Below are positions 41,565 through 52,018 of a stretch of DNA of 64,000 nucleotides, piece after piece. The position numbers were made by a program, and so were the translations under genes. Origin of the DNA: Acanthosepion pharaonis (lineage: Eukaryota > Mollusca > Cephalopoda > Sepiida > Sepiidae); assembly GCA_903632075.3 (NCBI GenBank), contig CAHIKZ030004553.1, positions 699,001 through 763,000 of the forward strand, written 5' to 3'. How positions within the stretch are numbered: the stretch's first letter is position 1; the number at the start of each line of letters is the position of its first letter. Below the pieces are notes generated by a model. That model saw only the letters and a program-made list of their open reading frames with translations, had not been told where the DNA came from and ran no database searches.

Positions 41565-41880
41565 GACCTAAGCCGAGGTGTCAGGTCAGGACCGATAACG
41601 ATGCAGATACTGGATTTTATCAAGAATCTCTAGGTACATATTAAAAGCAACAGACCAGCTGTTCGAAGCACGGACGAATGGTAAACTTAGAAATGTATCA
41701 GATAGATTTTTCTGAAATTCACATTTCTCCTTCTTCTAGATTGGCTGCTAAACAATTCTAGAGTGTCAAGTCTGCGCTGCTATTTAATCTATAGCTAGAG
41801 AGAAAATAGATGGGTTCATGCCTTTCGAAAGGGTATTAGTTCAAGGTTAGATTCCATGATTTCTATGTTAACTTCTCTTG
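41565..41880 (-). mobile_element. LINE plus SINE 1 fragment, duplicated block copy 2
   Basis: It repeats the landmarks of 40975-41250: GTGTCAGGTCAGGACCGATA, ATTTTATCAAGAATCTCTAG, AGCACGGACG, then AGGGTATTAGTTCAAGGTTA. The offset between copies is about 600 bp. Confidence 0.6.
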
Positions 41881-42072
41881 CACTTCTTGCATGTAAAACT
41901 CTTTTCTGGCTTCTTTATTCCCAGTCAATTTAAATGCAATATCAATCGTTATCTTTTTAATTCCTGTTCTTTTATTGTTCTCTCTCCTTAATATTGTTCT
42001 ATTCTCTTATTCTTTCTCACTCACCCTTGTGTCTTAGTGGCTTTATTGCCTTGCTTGGAATGAAATGATAAA
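41881..42072 (+). mobile_element. Family A LINE, 3' end fragment
   Basis: The fragment begins in the last codons (GCAATATCAATCGTTATC) and runs to the GCCTTGCTTGGAATGAAATGAT terminus. Confidence 0.75.
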
Positions 42073-42194
42073 AAATAAAAAGCTAATTTTTAGCTTAGAA
42101 ATTCGAACACAGCTCAGAGATATTTGTGACAGTGCATTGTACTGCTGGAATTGGTCATCAGATGATGTGTGTATCGTAGCCATAAACTAAGGAA

Positions 42195-42640
42195 CATGGT
42201 CAGCTACAATAGAATGTTATTAGTCCTGACCTGATATTTCTACTTCATTCATTTTCTCACTGTCATACCGTAGCTTACCTGTTCCTCTTTGATAAATATC
42301 AACTGGTAACTGTACTGATGAGTTTTCATCTTTGATATCTTGACTTTTCGAACTTATGCGCAGTACTAGATTGGCGGCTAGGTCTCATTCTTTTTCAGTT
42401 GAAATTGCTAGATGTAACCATAAGTTTTATGCTGACAATTTCGTCTCACGCACTCCACACTTTCTTCCAGCCACTTGCTTTCCTGTCAACCCTTGATCTT
42501 CAAAAATTTAAATAGAATCGTTATACTCTATCGTCTTAATTCCTGCTATTCTCTCTCTTTAATAACGTTTTTCTTTTTCTCATTAACTCATTAATCCCTT
42601 GTGTCTTAGTGGCTTTTTTGCCTTGCTTGCGGGGAAATGA
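42195..42640 (+). pseudogene. Jockey-like LINE (family A) 3' end, diverged
   Basis: It retains GTCCTGACCTGATATTTC, CTAGATTGGCGGCTAGGTC, a short ORF2 C-terminal remnant and the terminal TTGTGTCTTAGTGGC...CTTGC. Multiple indels break the frame. Confidence 0.7.
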
Positions 42641-42875
42641 TAAGAAATGACCTCACGTATTCATTCTGAATTAATTTTTATTAATCAATATGTTGCAAAC
42701 AGGGCTGGATTTAGATGGAGAGAGGTCCTAGGCTATTCGAAATCACATTCTCACGAGTAGAGGAAAATGGAATAGTATTAAATTAAAGTAGAGGATGATG
42801 ATGGGTATATAGAACTCCATAGTTGACAATTGAAGGACATAAGATGCTATTGATAAATACGGTATGCGATTGACA

Positions 42876-43070
42876 AAGTGGGGTAATGGATAGCGACTCA
42901 GATTAAAGAATCGGAGAGCCGAGTTCGAATTCCAGTGGATTCCATTACATTCCATAACATGCTAATACCCTTGAGAAAGGAATGAATCCTCTTCTTCTCC
43001 TAGATACGGGTAAATAGCAGGACAGACTGGGTTTTATAGCCTTGGATGGTCTACCGAAGAAAGAAAAAAA
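42876..43070 (+). mobile_element. tRNA-derived SINE family 1
   Basis: The best-preserved tRNA-like head of the family: GTAATGGATAGCGACTCAG and GAGCCGAGTTCGAATTCC. The body has TAATACCCTTGAGAAAGG, TACGGGTAAATAG and TATAGCCTTGGATGG. Confidence 0.85.
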
Positions 43071-43655
43071 ATCGGGAAATGCGGGGAAAAAAAAATGACG
43101 CATGATCGTGTATCACAAATGGCACATAACTTACTGACTGAAAATAATGCATTTTAAAATTAAAAAAAATTATAAAGAAATCAATGCCAGCGTCGATTTA
43201 TCGGCTTAAGAGAGAATTATTCTGAAATGGAATATAAAAAATTTACTGAAGGGTCGTTTAGATTCTACAATACGTTATGACAGCATGTGTAAAAAGTGTG
43301 AATATTATGTATTTTGGCTGGTGGCCCCCAAGATTTTGAGGCTCAAAAGCCTGCTAAACCTATAGATAAATCCGACACTGGTTGCAAAATGACTAAAATA
43401 TATTTTATTACAGAAATACAATATATTTTTGCTTCAAACCCCAAAACAAACACTGTTGTTCTTTTTTGTCGTCTCCAGTCCTACTCTACGTGTTGACAGC
43501 AATGTTCTCTATTATTCATAATATTATTACTGTTATTATTGCACTTTCAGTGTTAGTGACCCCGTATGACACATTCTCAGATTTTGTGTCCTCCAAGTTG
43601 AATACCGCTGAGCACATGCTACCGATTCAAGGTCTCAATAGTTATTAACTTTCAC
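43071..43655. other. No gene seen
   Basis: Unassigned AT-rich sequence. A polypyrimidine-AG string near 43470 has no open frame that I recognise behind it. Confidence 0.45.
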
Positions 43656-44612
43656 ACGATTAATATCGGCTAGGCTTCGTTGAAAATCGAATGACAAGTC
43701 TGAATCTTTTAAAGCCATCCTCATTGTTCTGGCTGATTTATATTTCATAAAATCCAAAAAGGAATCTGTCATGTTATTGGTTCTGACCTGACATCTCGGC
43801 TTCAGTTCCTTTCCTACCACCGTAACCTAGCTTCCCTCTGCCTTTTCTATAAATATTTTCATAGTAATTGTTCTGATAAACTTTTCACTATGGTACCCAG
43901 ACTTTATGAATTTAACCGCAGTACTAGATTAATGGCAAGTTCACACCATTTTACAGTTGAAATGGTCAGATGTAACCGTAAGTTCTATGCTAACAGTTTT
44001 TTCTATCGCACTTCTCGCTTGTGGAACTCTCTTCCTACTTCTTGCTTCCCAGTCAACTTTGATCTTCAAAAGTTTAAATGTGTTATGGGGTCCACCCCTT
44101 TTTCATACAAGTGGACTCGACCAGTGTGTACTTGGATTGCTGCCGTTAAATACCCAGAGTCAGTCAGAGTAGAGAGACAGTGATTGTGATTGAGTTGGAG
44201 GTAGAGTAATAGTGTGAGGTAACCGCTTGTAGAAGTCACAACTGCGAGCACGTAGACTCAGAAGGAAGTCCTACTTCGATACTGAATTTCCCAGACTGTA
44301 TATATATTAGTATTGCTACTAACCGCGTTTTTGGATTTACTAACCGTATTGTCAATTGTATTATTGTGTAAATACATTTACTTGTTATATTTCATTCCAG
44401 CGTTTGTCATTCATTGGAGACCGAATTTCATCTTGGAATCCACAACAAAATGCAAAGTCAATAGTTATTAGTTGTCTTCTTAATTCTTTTTCTTTTATTG
44501 TCCTATCTACTTAATAGTAGTTTTTGTCATATTCTCTAACACCCAGTAACCCTTTGCATCCTAGTGGCTTTATTGCCTTGCTTGGGATGAAATGATTAAA
44601 AATAATGTCAAT
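43656..44612 (+). pseudogene. Jockey-like LINE (family A), split by a solo LTR
   Basis: ORF2 C-terminal blocks in broken frames: ADINRSK-like start, then LYEFNRSTRLMASSHHFTVE, KFYANSFFYRTSRLWNSLPT and SCFPVNFDLQKFK, cut at 44080. The coding end and 3' UTR resume at 44453 (CAAAGTCAATAGTTATTAG) and run to the GCTTGGGATGAAATGAT terminus. Without the LTR the reading matches the copies at 7791 and 18672. Confidence 0.85.
44081..44447 (+). mobile_element. Solo LTR, 367 bp, with 5-bp target duplication
   Basis: It starts TGTTATGGGGTCC, ends GGAATCCACAACA, and is flanked by AAATG at 44076-44080 and 44448-44452. It contains GAACTTGG-like and TATATATA (44300) stretches and no genes. A 5'-truncated copy lies at 49419-49753. 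It is distinct in sequence from the LTR at 16796, apart from the TGTTATGG start. Confidence 0.9.
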
Positions 44613-45119
44613 AATGAAATTGTGTGAATAACCTTATTTGATATCCTCTCCGAATCTTAGATCTTTTGGCCGGGTGAGGATAATGATATATCAGCTCTGA
44701 CCCACAGATTAGAGACAAAAAACTTTTTCCCCTGTGTATCCCCATGGCCTCTTACAATGCATTAGTTATTGCTATCATTATTATTTGTCGTAGGGAGCAA
44801 CACGCCAACAAATTGACGCTGGGATACAAATATACGAAATCCAATGTAACCATAACAACACCCATTCTGTATATAACATGCGCATGCATCACAGCCAAAT
44901 GTGCGCGATATGGTGACAAGTTTTGGTAAAAGCAGCACATGACTTTGCTGTGGAGTCCCAATTAGAAATACCTTCAGGTCATAGAACCAAATCTCCTCAG
45001 ACGGTCTCCGATTGAGGGTGTTCTCAAGGATTTCTCAAGGATTTAGTTGTAACATTCAAGTCGCCTTCACTACCCCATTCTTCAAAATCTAAAAAAAGAA
45101 ATTATTGAGAATTCGTATG
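44613..45119. other. No gene seen
   Basis: Unassigned sequence. Confidence 0.45.
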
Positions 45120-45790
45120 TGTGGCGGACTAACTCGAAAAATGTAATGAGAGAGCCAAGTTCAAGTTCTGGTCGACTAAGTTTGTGTTCACTAAGTTTGT
45201 ATAGCCCTTGAGAATAGCAGGAAATCATCTCCCCAAGAAAACTGAACTCACTAGCCTTGATTTGGTTTGGTTTATTTTGTTTTACGGCATATCAACACCT
45301 CAATGGGTTATTTAATACCGGCATTTTTAGGATTGGTTCGTATGAATAAAATATGTATTTTTTATAAGAAATCAGTTTGTAGATCAGGTTTCATTGGCGT
45401 ATTCTTGTAAAGATCGTTTTTATCGAGAGTCAAATGTATTGCTGATAATATTCTTTTTTAAAAATGTATTGCTGGTAATTTTTTCTTTTCCAAAAACTTA
45501 TTGCTGGTAATAATTAAAAAAAATGTATTGCTGGTATTTTTACTATACAAATCTATGTTCGTGCTTTCATAGTTTTTTTACTCTAGTTTGGGGGTTAATT
45601 ATTTAACCATGGCTAGAACACAAACAAGTGCTACCGTCCCGGGTCAAGGTGAACCTGGGAACAACAGCAATTAAGAGGTGGTTCCATGTTCCTCAAAACC
45701 TCCTGATTAGAGGTATTGCTGCCGGATGTAGTTTATCGTCAAACCCAGGACGACTACCCTTGGTCTAGGAAAAGAAAAACGTTGAATTCA
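45120..45790 (+). mobile_element. tRNA-derived SINE family 1, interrupted by the retroposon
   Basis: The head (GGCGGACTAACTCG, AGCCAAGTTCAAGTTC) and body (AGCCCTTGAGAATAGC) reach ACTAGCCTTG at 45250. After the insertion the SINE resumes with ACTACCCTTGGTCTAGGAA at 45753. The two flanks form a 10-bp duplication with one mismatch. Confidence 0.7.
45260..45752 (-). mobile_element. CGTCC...AACCA retroposon, copy 4
   Basis: It runs minus-strand from CGTCCTGGGTTTGACGATAA at 45752 through GTTCCCAGGTTCACC and TTTGACC-less AAACTAGAG to the tail at 45260. The subrepeat zone has four TATTGCTGGTAAT units. It sits in a family 1 SINE. Confidence 0.85.
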
Positions 45791-46092
45791 AAACCGTGGA
45801 GAATATGACGACATAGCCCAGCACACCGCATGGAAAATGATTCAGGGTAGGAATTGAGCGTCGAACGTGCGGAAATTGACATCTCAAATGAAGAAAGAAG
45901 AGTAAACTGCCACAAAGAGTCAAGATCAACTTACCGGCAACACGATGTAAGAACGTGCATATAAATGAACATCTAAATGCCATAGAAACAACTTTGTTCA
46001 GCGCTAAAAGAATTCGCCTCGTGGCTAGAGTATGTAAACTGAGGTAAATCAGTTACTATCTCTAGCAGTGTTTCTCAACGTTTTTTTTGTTT
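45791..46092. other. No gene seen
   Basis: Unassigned sequence. Confidence 0.45.
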
Positions 46093-46548
46093 CGTCCTGG
46101 TTATGACGATAAACTTCGTCCAACAGCAAGGCCTCTGATCAGGAGGGTTTGAGGAGCGTGGAACCACCTCTTAATTGCTGCTGTTCCCATGTCCACTATG
46201 AGCCGGGGTGGTAGCACGTGTTAGGGTCCTAGCTATGCTTAAATAGCTGACCCCAAAACTGGGGTCAAAACACTATGAAAGTGTAAAATAGGCTTTAATA
46301 GCAGAAATACTTTGTAAAAAATTATTACTAGCAATACATTTTTGAAAAAATATATATTACCAGCAGTACCCCATTGATGTTGATATGCCGTAAAACAAAA
46401 CAAACGAATATACACTGAGATAGATAGATAGATAGATAGATAAGATAGATAGATAGATAGATAATTACGAGCTATCTTGTCGGTATTAAATAACCCATTG
46501 AGTTTGATATGCCGTAAAACAAAACAAACCAAACCAATATACATTGAA

Positions 46549-46583
<35 letters not shown>

Positions 46584-46703
46584 TAAATAGACTGACATAG
46601 ATAGATAGATAGATAGATAGATATTACCAGCAATAAAAATCTTGTCAGCATTAAATAACCTATTGAGGTTGATATGCTGTAAACCAAACCAAACCAACCT
46701 AAC
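46093..46703 (+). mobile_element. CGTCC...AACCA retroposon, copy 5, with triplicated tail
   Basis: A full 5' part starts at CGTCCTGGTTATGACGATAA. The tail (AACCCATTGAGTTTGATATG type) occurs three times, ending near 46410, 46540 and 46703. The copies are separated by GATA runs at 46419-46461, 46551-46581 and 46597-46621. Confidence 0.85.
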
Positions 46704-46936
46704 CTTTTTTTTTTTTTACTCTAAGAAAGAAAAATTAGTCATAAAATTGGAAAAAAATAAACTCGTCTCCTGAAATAAGTATTTTTAAGTCATTACTTTA
46801 TATATTTGAGTATGCTTGGGTGAGATCTGTGCTTTGGTAATTTTTTTTAATATTAAGTATAATGTGCGATAAAAATATACTCATTTCCTTATCAATGCAT
46901 TTAATATTTGATGTATTTTTGTGTTTAATATTCATA

Positions 46937-48312
46937 CAGGTTGAGTATCCTTTATCTAAAGTTCCAAAATTCGAAAACCTCCAAAATTCGGAAGTTTTTC
47001 AGGTCCTGACATGACATGCCACAAACTTCAAATACACTGGGAAGGTTCCTAAATGATGTGCAGCTGTTGTAAGTGACCTCGTCTGTCCTGTGTGACGGTT
47101 TCCCCAGACCAGCTACTTACCTTACGTTGGCGCCATATTTTTTTTTTTTTTTTTTTTTGTTAGCGATCGTCACATCAACACATTCGTTCCTGGTTTACTT
47201 AGGTGTTTCGTGCTCAGTAAAGATATTATTCAAAATGTCGAAAAGTCCTGCATTTATACATTTTTTGTAAGTAGTTATATTTTGTACACGTGCAGAAAGT
47301 AAAAAAACATTATTTCTAAGTGAAATCTTAATTTTATCACTTAAAAATCAGTGTGAGCATTACATGACTAGCATCATTACCTGTATCTTTATGTACACAA
47401 AATATATTAAATTTTATATAAAACTGTTCTCAGCGTATATGTTATTTATATAAAACTAGATTTGGGGTATACACCCTTGTGCAAATTAATTGAAACAACC
47501 GCTTTAGTTTTCTTTCTTTCACCATACGGTCAGTTTTAGACCCACTGGAGTGACAGGGTGTAATCGATTTCTATTTTTTCCTCAGATTAGGTCATTTGCA
47601 GTGGTGTGCAGTAATATGAATCTGTTTTCGAGATGTATGATGAAATTTGTTTAGCCTTGAAAAACATTGCGTCATCCGTGATCGCATCAGATTTTTGTCA
47701 CGCTCTTTGGAGTGGTATGCAGTAATATGAATCTATTTTCCTGCTATATGATGAAATTTGTTTGTTGAAAAGTATTACGTCATACGTGATTGCATCAGAT
47801 TTTCATCACACTCAGACACTATTGTCTCGACTGTCGAACACACTGTCAAGCCTTACCAGTGCGCAAATCAAAGTACTATCGACTGGCTCGGAAACTCTCC
47901 TGATTTAAATCCAATCGAGAATCTGTTGTCAATATTCAAGGAACAACTTCGTGGAATGGACATACGAAGTACATCTGCACTGGGTTATGTTTCATTGGAA
48001 AAATACGAAAAAAAGTAAACAATATCGGAATTATTCATTTTGTTTCAATTAATTTGCACAAGGGTGTATATTATTTATATAAAACTACCTTTCGAGTATA
48101 TATTGTATATAAAAAACTACTTTCAGGATATATGTACAAGCTGTGTTGTGAAATGTAAAGGTATATCGAGTTCATATTTGAGTTCCATTCCCAAACCGAT
48201 CCATTTTATAGATGCAATATACAAATTAAATAGCCTGTATTCCAAAATCCGAAAAAATCTGAAACCCAAGCATTTCCGGTCCCAATTGGATAAAGAATAT
48301 CATGTGTAGAAA
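46937..48312. mobile_element. Tigger-like DNA transposon relic, hosting a Tc1
   Basis: The left end CAGGTTGAGTATCCTTTATC and its inverted counterpart near 48290 (read inward: GATATTCTTTATCCAATTGG) are both followed by TTCCAAAATTCGAAAAC-type sequence. This terminal style is known from Tigger-group elements. No transposase core is left. AT-rich internal units of TTATTTATATAAAACTA lie either side of the nested Tc1. Confidence 0.6.
47470..48068 (+). pseudogene. Tc1-like deletion derivative with perfect 29-bp terminal repeats
   Basis: TACACCCTTGTGCAAATTAA at 47470 and its exact complement ending at 48068 give 29-bp terminal inverted repeats flanked by TA. The only coding remnant is STIDWLGNSPDLNPIENLLS, FKEQLRGMDIRS near 47870-47960, the third catalytic block. 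Two direct repeats of about 105 bp (47599-47710 and 47711-47815: GCAGTAATATGAATCT...GATGAAATTTGTTT) fill the upstream half. Intact termini suggest a recent, trans-mobilised copy. Confidence 0.9.
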
Positions 48313-48619
48313 ATCTTAATTGTTAGAGGCATGATATGGAAAATCACAATAAAATATTCAATACTTTACTAGTTATTGAAAGAGATTCTTCTTGAATGAA
48401 AATGCCAAATTAATCAATGGACAATTCTTTATGCTTGATTTGTAAGCCAGGATCAGAAGATATAGTGGGCAGCTGTTAACGATTAGCCAACGTCATCAAA
48501 AAATAAAATAAAATAAAAAATATATAGATTACAAATAAAGTTCTTTTTTTTTTAAATAAAAATAATTAATAAATTACTGTTCTGTTAACTTGGAGCACAC
48601 CTGGCTATTTTTCAGTTTT
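48313..48619. other. No gene seen
   Basis: Unassigned AT-rich sequence. Confidence 0.45.
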
Positions 48620-49290
48620 TTCAGTTGTTTTTAAGACAGAGGCTGGGAAGATTCATGCGACTCAGAATTCCCTTGGTCATTTGTACAGTTTTATTGGTTC
48701 CTGGGAAGGGGATGTTTTTGCGTTAAGTGTATGCTATCATTTAGTTCTTCGGGAGTGTGTATGATGTGTGTAAGTGTATATATTAGTATGGGTGTGTATA
48801 TATGTGTGAAACCTCAACACCTCTGCAATCATGTCTGTCTTCTATGGGTGAGAAATGGGGGTAGGGCATGATTTATGGAGTTATATATTAATTCTATGTT
48901 AATAGATTAATTCGATGTTAAATTTATGGTTAAGCCCGTATGGACGAAGTCTTTTGAGTTGCAAAATCCATTTGTCTACATGTTCCTCTAGAATTTTTCT
49001 GATGTTATCATTTCTGTCTATTTCTATTTTTTCAATTATAGTGAATTTGACATGGCTTTTAAAATCATGTTTTTCTAGGCAGAAATGTTGTTCTACAAGT
49101 AATAATCTTTCGTGGGGAGCCGACTTGATGCTATTACGATAATTATTAATTCTGTAGTTTTTGGCATAGTGTGCATTCCAATAGGTAAATTATGTTATGA
49201 TTTCAACATTTAGAGTCGTAGTAGATTTTGAAAGTAGATTTAGTGAATGAGCTAGTGAACGAATTGGTGTGTCAAATGTGGTTACAGCAT
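48620..49290 (-). pseudogene. Penelope-like element, GIY-YIG endonuclease end
   Basis: The minus-strand translation gives NVIYLLE-type remnants near 49190, then KFTIIEKIEIDRNDNIRK, ILEEHVDKWILQLK and YGLNHKFNIE near 48905. This is the C-terminal GIY-YIG-type endonuclease region of Penelope-like retroelements. The GIY/YIG start is decayed (KNYRINN instead of QYVG-like). The copy at 62300-63160 matches it, including UTR landmarks GAGGCTGGGAAGATTCATG and GTGTGTATGATGTGTGTAAG. Confidence 0.75.
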
Positions 49291-49363
49291 AAGCTCCTTT
49301 TGTTGTTACATGGTTGGGAAAATCCTGTTGTTTTTATTTTACTATAACGCATTACTTTATCTT

Positions 49364-49368
<5 letters not shown>

Positions 49369-49418
<50 letters not shown>
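49369..49418. repeat. (TA)n microsatellite
   Basis: TA run replacing the first bases of the LTR copy that follows. Confidence 0.95.
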
Positions 49419-49421
<3 letters not shown>

Positions 49422-49749
49422 GTTCCACCACTTTTTCATACAAGTTTACTCGCCCAGTGTGTACTTGTACTGCTGCCTGTGAATACCCGAGAGTGGAAGT
49501 GATACAGAGAGTGAGAGTGTGAGGTAACCGCTTTGTAGGAGTCACAGTTGCGAGCACGTAGACTCATAAGGAAGTCATATTTCGATACTGAATTTCCCAG
49601 ACTGTATATATATTATTATTGCTACTAACCGCATTTCTGGATCTACTAACCGTATTACCAATTGTATTATTACGTCAATACATTTATTTGCTATATTTCA
49701 TTCCTGCGTTTGTCATTCATTTAAGACCGGATTTCATCTCGGGATCCAC

Positions 49750-49753
<4 letters not shown>
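49419..49753 (+). mobile_element. LTR copy, 5' end lost in (TA)n
   Basis: Homologous along its length to the solo LTR at 44081-44447: CACTTTTTCATACAAGTTTA, GAGGTAACCGCTTTG, ACTGAATTTCCCAGACTG, ending GGGATCCACGACA. The first ~10 bp are missing. A CA run follows directly. Confidence 0.85.
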
Positions 49754-49826
<73 letters not shown>

Positions 49827-49840
49827 ATATATATATATTT
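49753..49840. repeat. (AC)n(AT)n microsatellite
   Basis: AC to about 49820, then ATACACATATATAT. It starts at the LTR 3' terminus ACA. Confidence 0.95.
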
Positions 49841-49921
49841 ATATTAAAGTGTGTAGCTTATATTTTATATCATAATATCATTAATTAGCAATGTTAATAA
49901 CAGTGCTAATTAATGCTTTGT

Positions 49922-49972
<51 letters not shown>

Positions 49973-50188
49973 TTCTTTTCTTTTTCTTCCTTCTTCACAT
50001 CCTCCTCATCCCTTTCTATTACACCCAGCGTCGTGAGTTTGTTTATTTATTTTTTGATATAATAATGTAGTTTTTTTTTTAGTTTAAAAAAAAGAAAAAA
50101 AAGCGTTAAGTGGTCATTTGATAAAAATCGCCTGAGGATACCTTAAGGTTGAAGCTAAGGTAGCAAATTCAACTGACCTCCTGACTTT

Positions 50189-50192
<4 letters not shown>
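49841..50192. other. AT-rich DNA with (TA)n and a hammerhead-like box
   Basis: TA run at 49931-49970. At 50132 CTGAGGA is followed by TACC/GGT and TGAAGC, resembling a degenerate CUGANGA...GAAA pair. No gene. Confidence 0.5.

Positions 50193-50247
<55 letters not shown>
50193..50247. repeat. (TA)n microsatellite
   Basis: Pure TA run. Confidence 0.95.
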
Positions 50248-50251
<4 letters not shown>

Positions 50252-50309
50252 GAGCACAGAGCTTTCGAGAAAAATAGCTTAGAGAAGATATACGCTTTCA
50301 TTATAAAAG

Positions 50310-50515
50310 GGAAATAAGTCCTGTTGAACTTTGACGCTCTTCATAAACAAGTGATAAAACACGATAGCTTCGCCTCCAAAGAGAGGCGCATGTTCGATCC
50401 CTGCTGAAGAGTGCATTTTCTTTACTAGGATTTCTCGACTACGTAGGCCGATACCTGTAATGCACACTGTTTGAAGTAAAAATAAAAATGGGATGTCTAT
50501 ATAAATACGAGTATC
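50310..50515 (+). mobile_element. tRNA-derived SINE family 2
   Basis: A tRNA-like head with GATAGCTTCGCCTCC, an anticodon-stem-like GCCTCCAAAGAGAGGC and the B-box-like GTTCGATCCCTGC. The body GGATTTCTCGACTACG, TAGGCCGATACCTG matches the minus-strand copy at 21415-21545. The copy ends near AAATGGGATGTCTATATA. A GT/GC run follows at 50549-50590. Confidence 0.7.
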
Positions 50516-50599
50516 CATTAAATAATGTCTGAAGTAAAATGTGTAATATGTGTGTGTGTGTGCGCGTGTGTGCGCGCGTGTGTGCGCTTGAGCGTTTGG

Positions 50600-51066
50600 T
50601 GTATACATGAGAATCGGTTCTCTGCTTTAAAATGAATAGGCATTCTATAAGTCAAAAACGATATTATTGGGAGAATTTCCTCCCTTCTCTTAAGTTAAAC
50701 TGGGTACATTCTAGGACAAAGCATTTTATTTGAATTCCTAATAGAAGAAGTGGCTGGGATAAAAATGAGGCGGGTGGGATTTTTCTCCAAAAAACGAATT
50801 TTGAAACTTAAAAGGTTCGTCCTCAAGGAAAATAACATTAAAAACTTTTTCATATGCCTTTGCCGACATTGTACTTGTGTCGTGTTTTTGAGAAACCTTC
50901 TTGCACGAATCACCATGGGCTTAGATAAAAATCCATATTGTAAGTGGAATCAAGTTGACGGCGGATGTTCAATAGTATCTACCTGCCAAAATAAATATAG
51001 GTAAATCATAGAAAAGTAATAGGTATTAGATACTTATATTTTCGTGGGTATCGTAGATTTTTTAGA
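50600..51066. other. Unassigned DNA
   Basis: A frame at 50750-51004 ends in a cysteine-containing string (YCKWNQVDGGCSIVSTC). I recognise no family and there is no signal sequence or splice context, so no gene is called. Confidence 0.4.
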
Positions 51067-51789
51067 TTGGTTTGGCTTAGTTTGTTTTACGGCATATCAA
51101 CCTCAATGAGTTATTTAATGCCGACAAGATTTTTATTATCTGTCTATATTTCTGAGATGAGGTATTATGTACACTATTTGCATTATTCGGACTATTATCC
51201 TCATCTTTGTCGCCATATTTATTACAACGTGGAGAACTTGGAGAGGGGAATTAACAGGAGATAACTGACATCCATTAAACATGGCACGTGGAACTAGAAC
51301 AGTCTACCCCAGTGAGCGAAATAAAGGGTTCAATTCGACATTCCAACCACCTGAAGAAGGCCGGAGCGTACAACAGCCGAAACGTTGTAATAAATATGGC
51401 GACAAAGATGAGGAAAAATATTTTTTATTGTTGGTAATATTTTTTCCAAAAATGTATTGCTGGGTAATGTTTTTTTTTTTGCAAAAATATTTTGCTGGTA
51501 ATATTTTTTTTTCAAAAATATTTTGCTGGTAATATTTTTTTTCCAAAAATATTTTGCTGGTAATATTTTTTTCCAAAAATGTATTGCTGGTTCAAAAACC
51601 TATCTTTATATTTTCATAGTGTTTTGACCCCTTTGTGGGGTAACTATTTGCCCATATCTTAACAGGTGCTACCATCCCGGACAGGGTGGACCTGGGAACA
51701 CCAGCAATTAAGAGGTTATTCAACGCTCCCCCAAACCCTCTGATCAGAGGCCATGCTGTTGGATGTAGTTTATCGTCTTACCCAGGACG
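51067..51789 (-). mobile_element. CGTCC...AACCA retroposon, copy 6, split by a SINE
   Basis: The tail is at 51067-51141. The body resumes at 51415 with five TATTTTGCTGGTAATA-type subrepeats and runs to CGTCCTGGG (minus strand) at 51789. The interruption is the palindromic hammerhead-like SINE at 51142-51414. CCCAGGTCCACCCTG and AACCTCTTAATTGCTGG are conserved. Confidence 0.85.
51142..51414. mobile_element. Hammerhead-like SINE (family 4), inverted 3' segment
   Basis: The left part (51142-51230) is the family 3' end in reverse. The right part (51231-51414) is the body in forward orientation, with CTGAAGA at 51351 and GCCGAAACG. A perfect 33-bp stretch is shared in inverse (51198-51230 and 51382-51414). 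This arrangement looks like a 5' inversion from twin priming, or a fold-back. Confidence 0.75.
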
Positions 51790-52018
51790 GTTTTTGACAT
51801 TGGTCTGTTTGTCTCAGATATTAGAGTTCAACATGAATGCAGTTCGCTGAAATTGTAACTGAAGAATAACACGTATGGCCTCAATTTTTTCGAACTTTAT
51901 CTCGATGACAGTCCTTGTCACTGGACCGACCGATACAAATGTTTCTGCCACTAAAATTGTCTTTCTCCATCCCACCAATGCATTTACATGAACCAGATTC
52001 ACTTAACAACTTATTTTT

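Noticed and set aside
50750..51004. Possible cysteine-containing secreted peptide exon
   Set aside because: No signal peptide, no cysteine framework I recognise, no splice-site support, and an A/T-rich lysine-heavy start.
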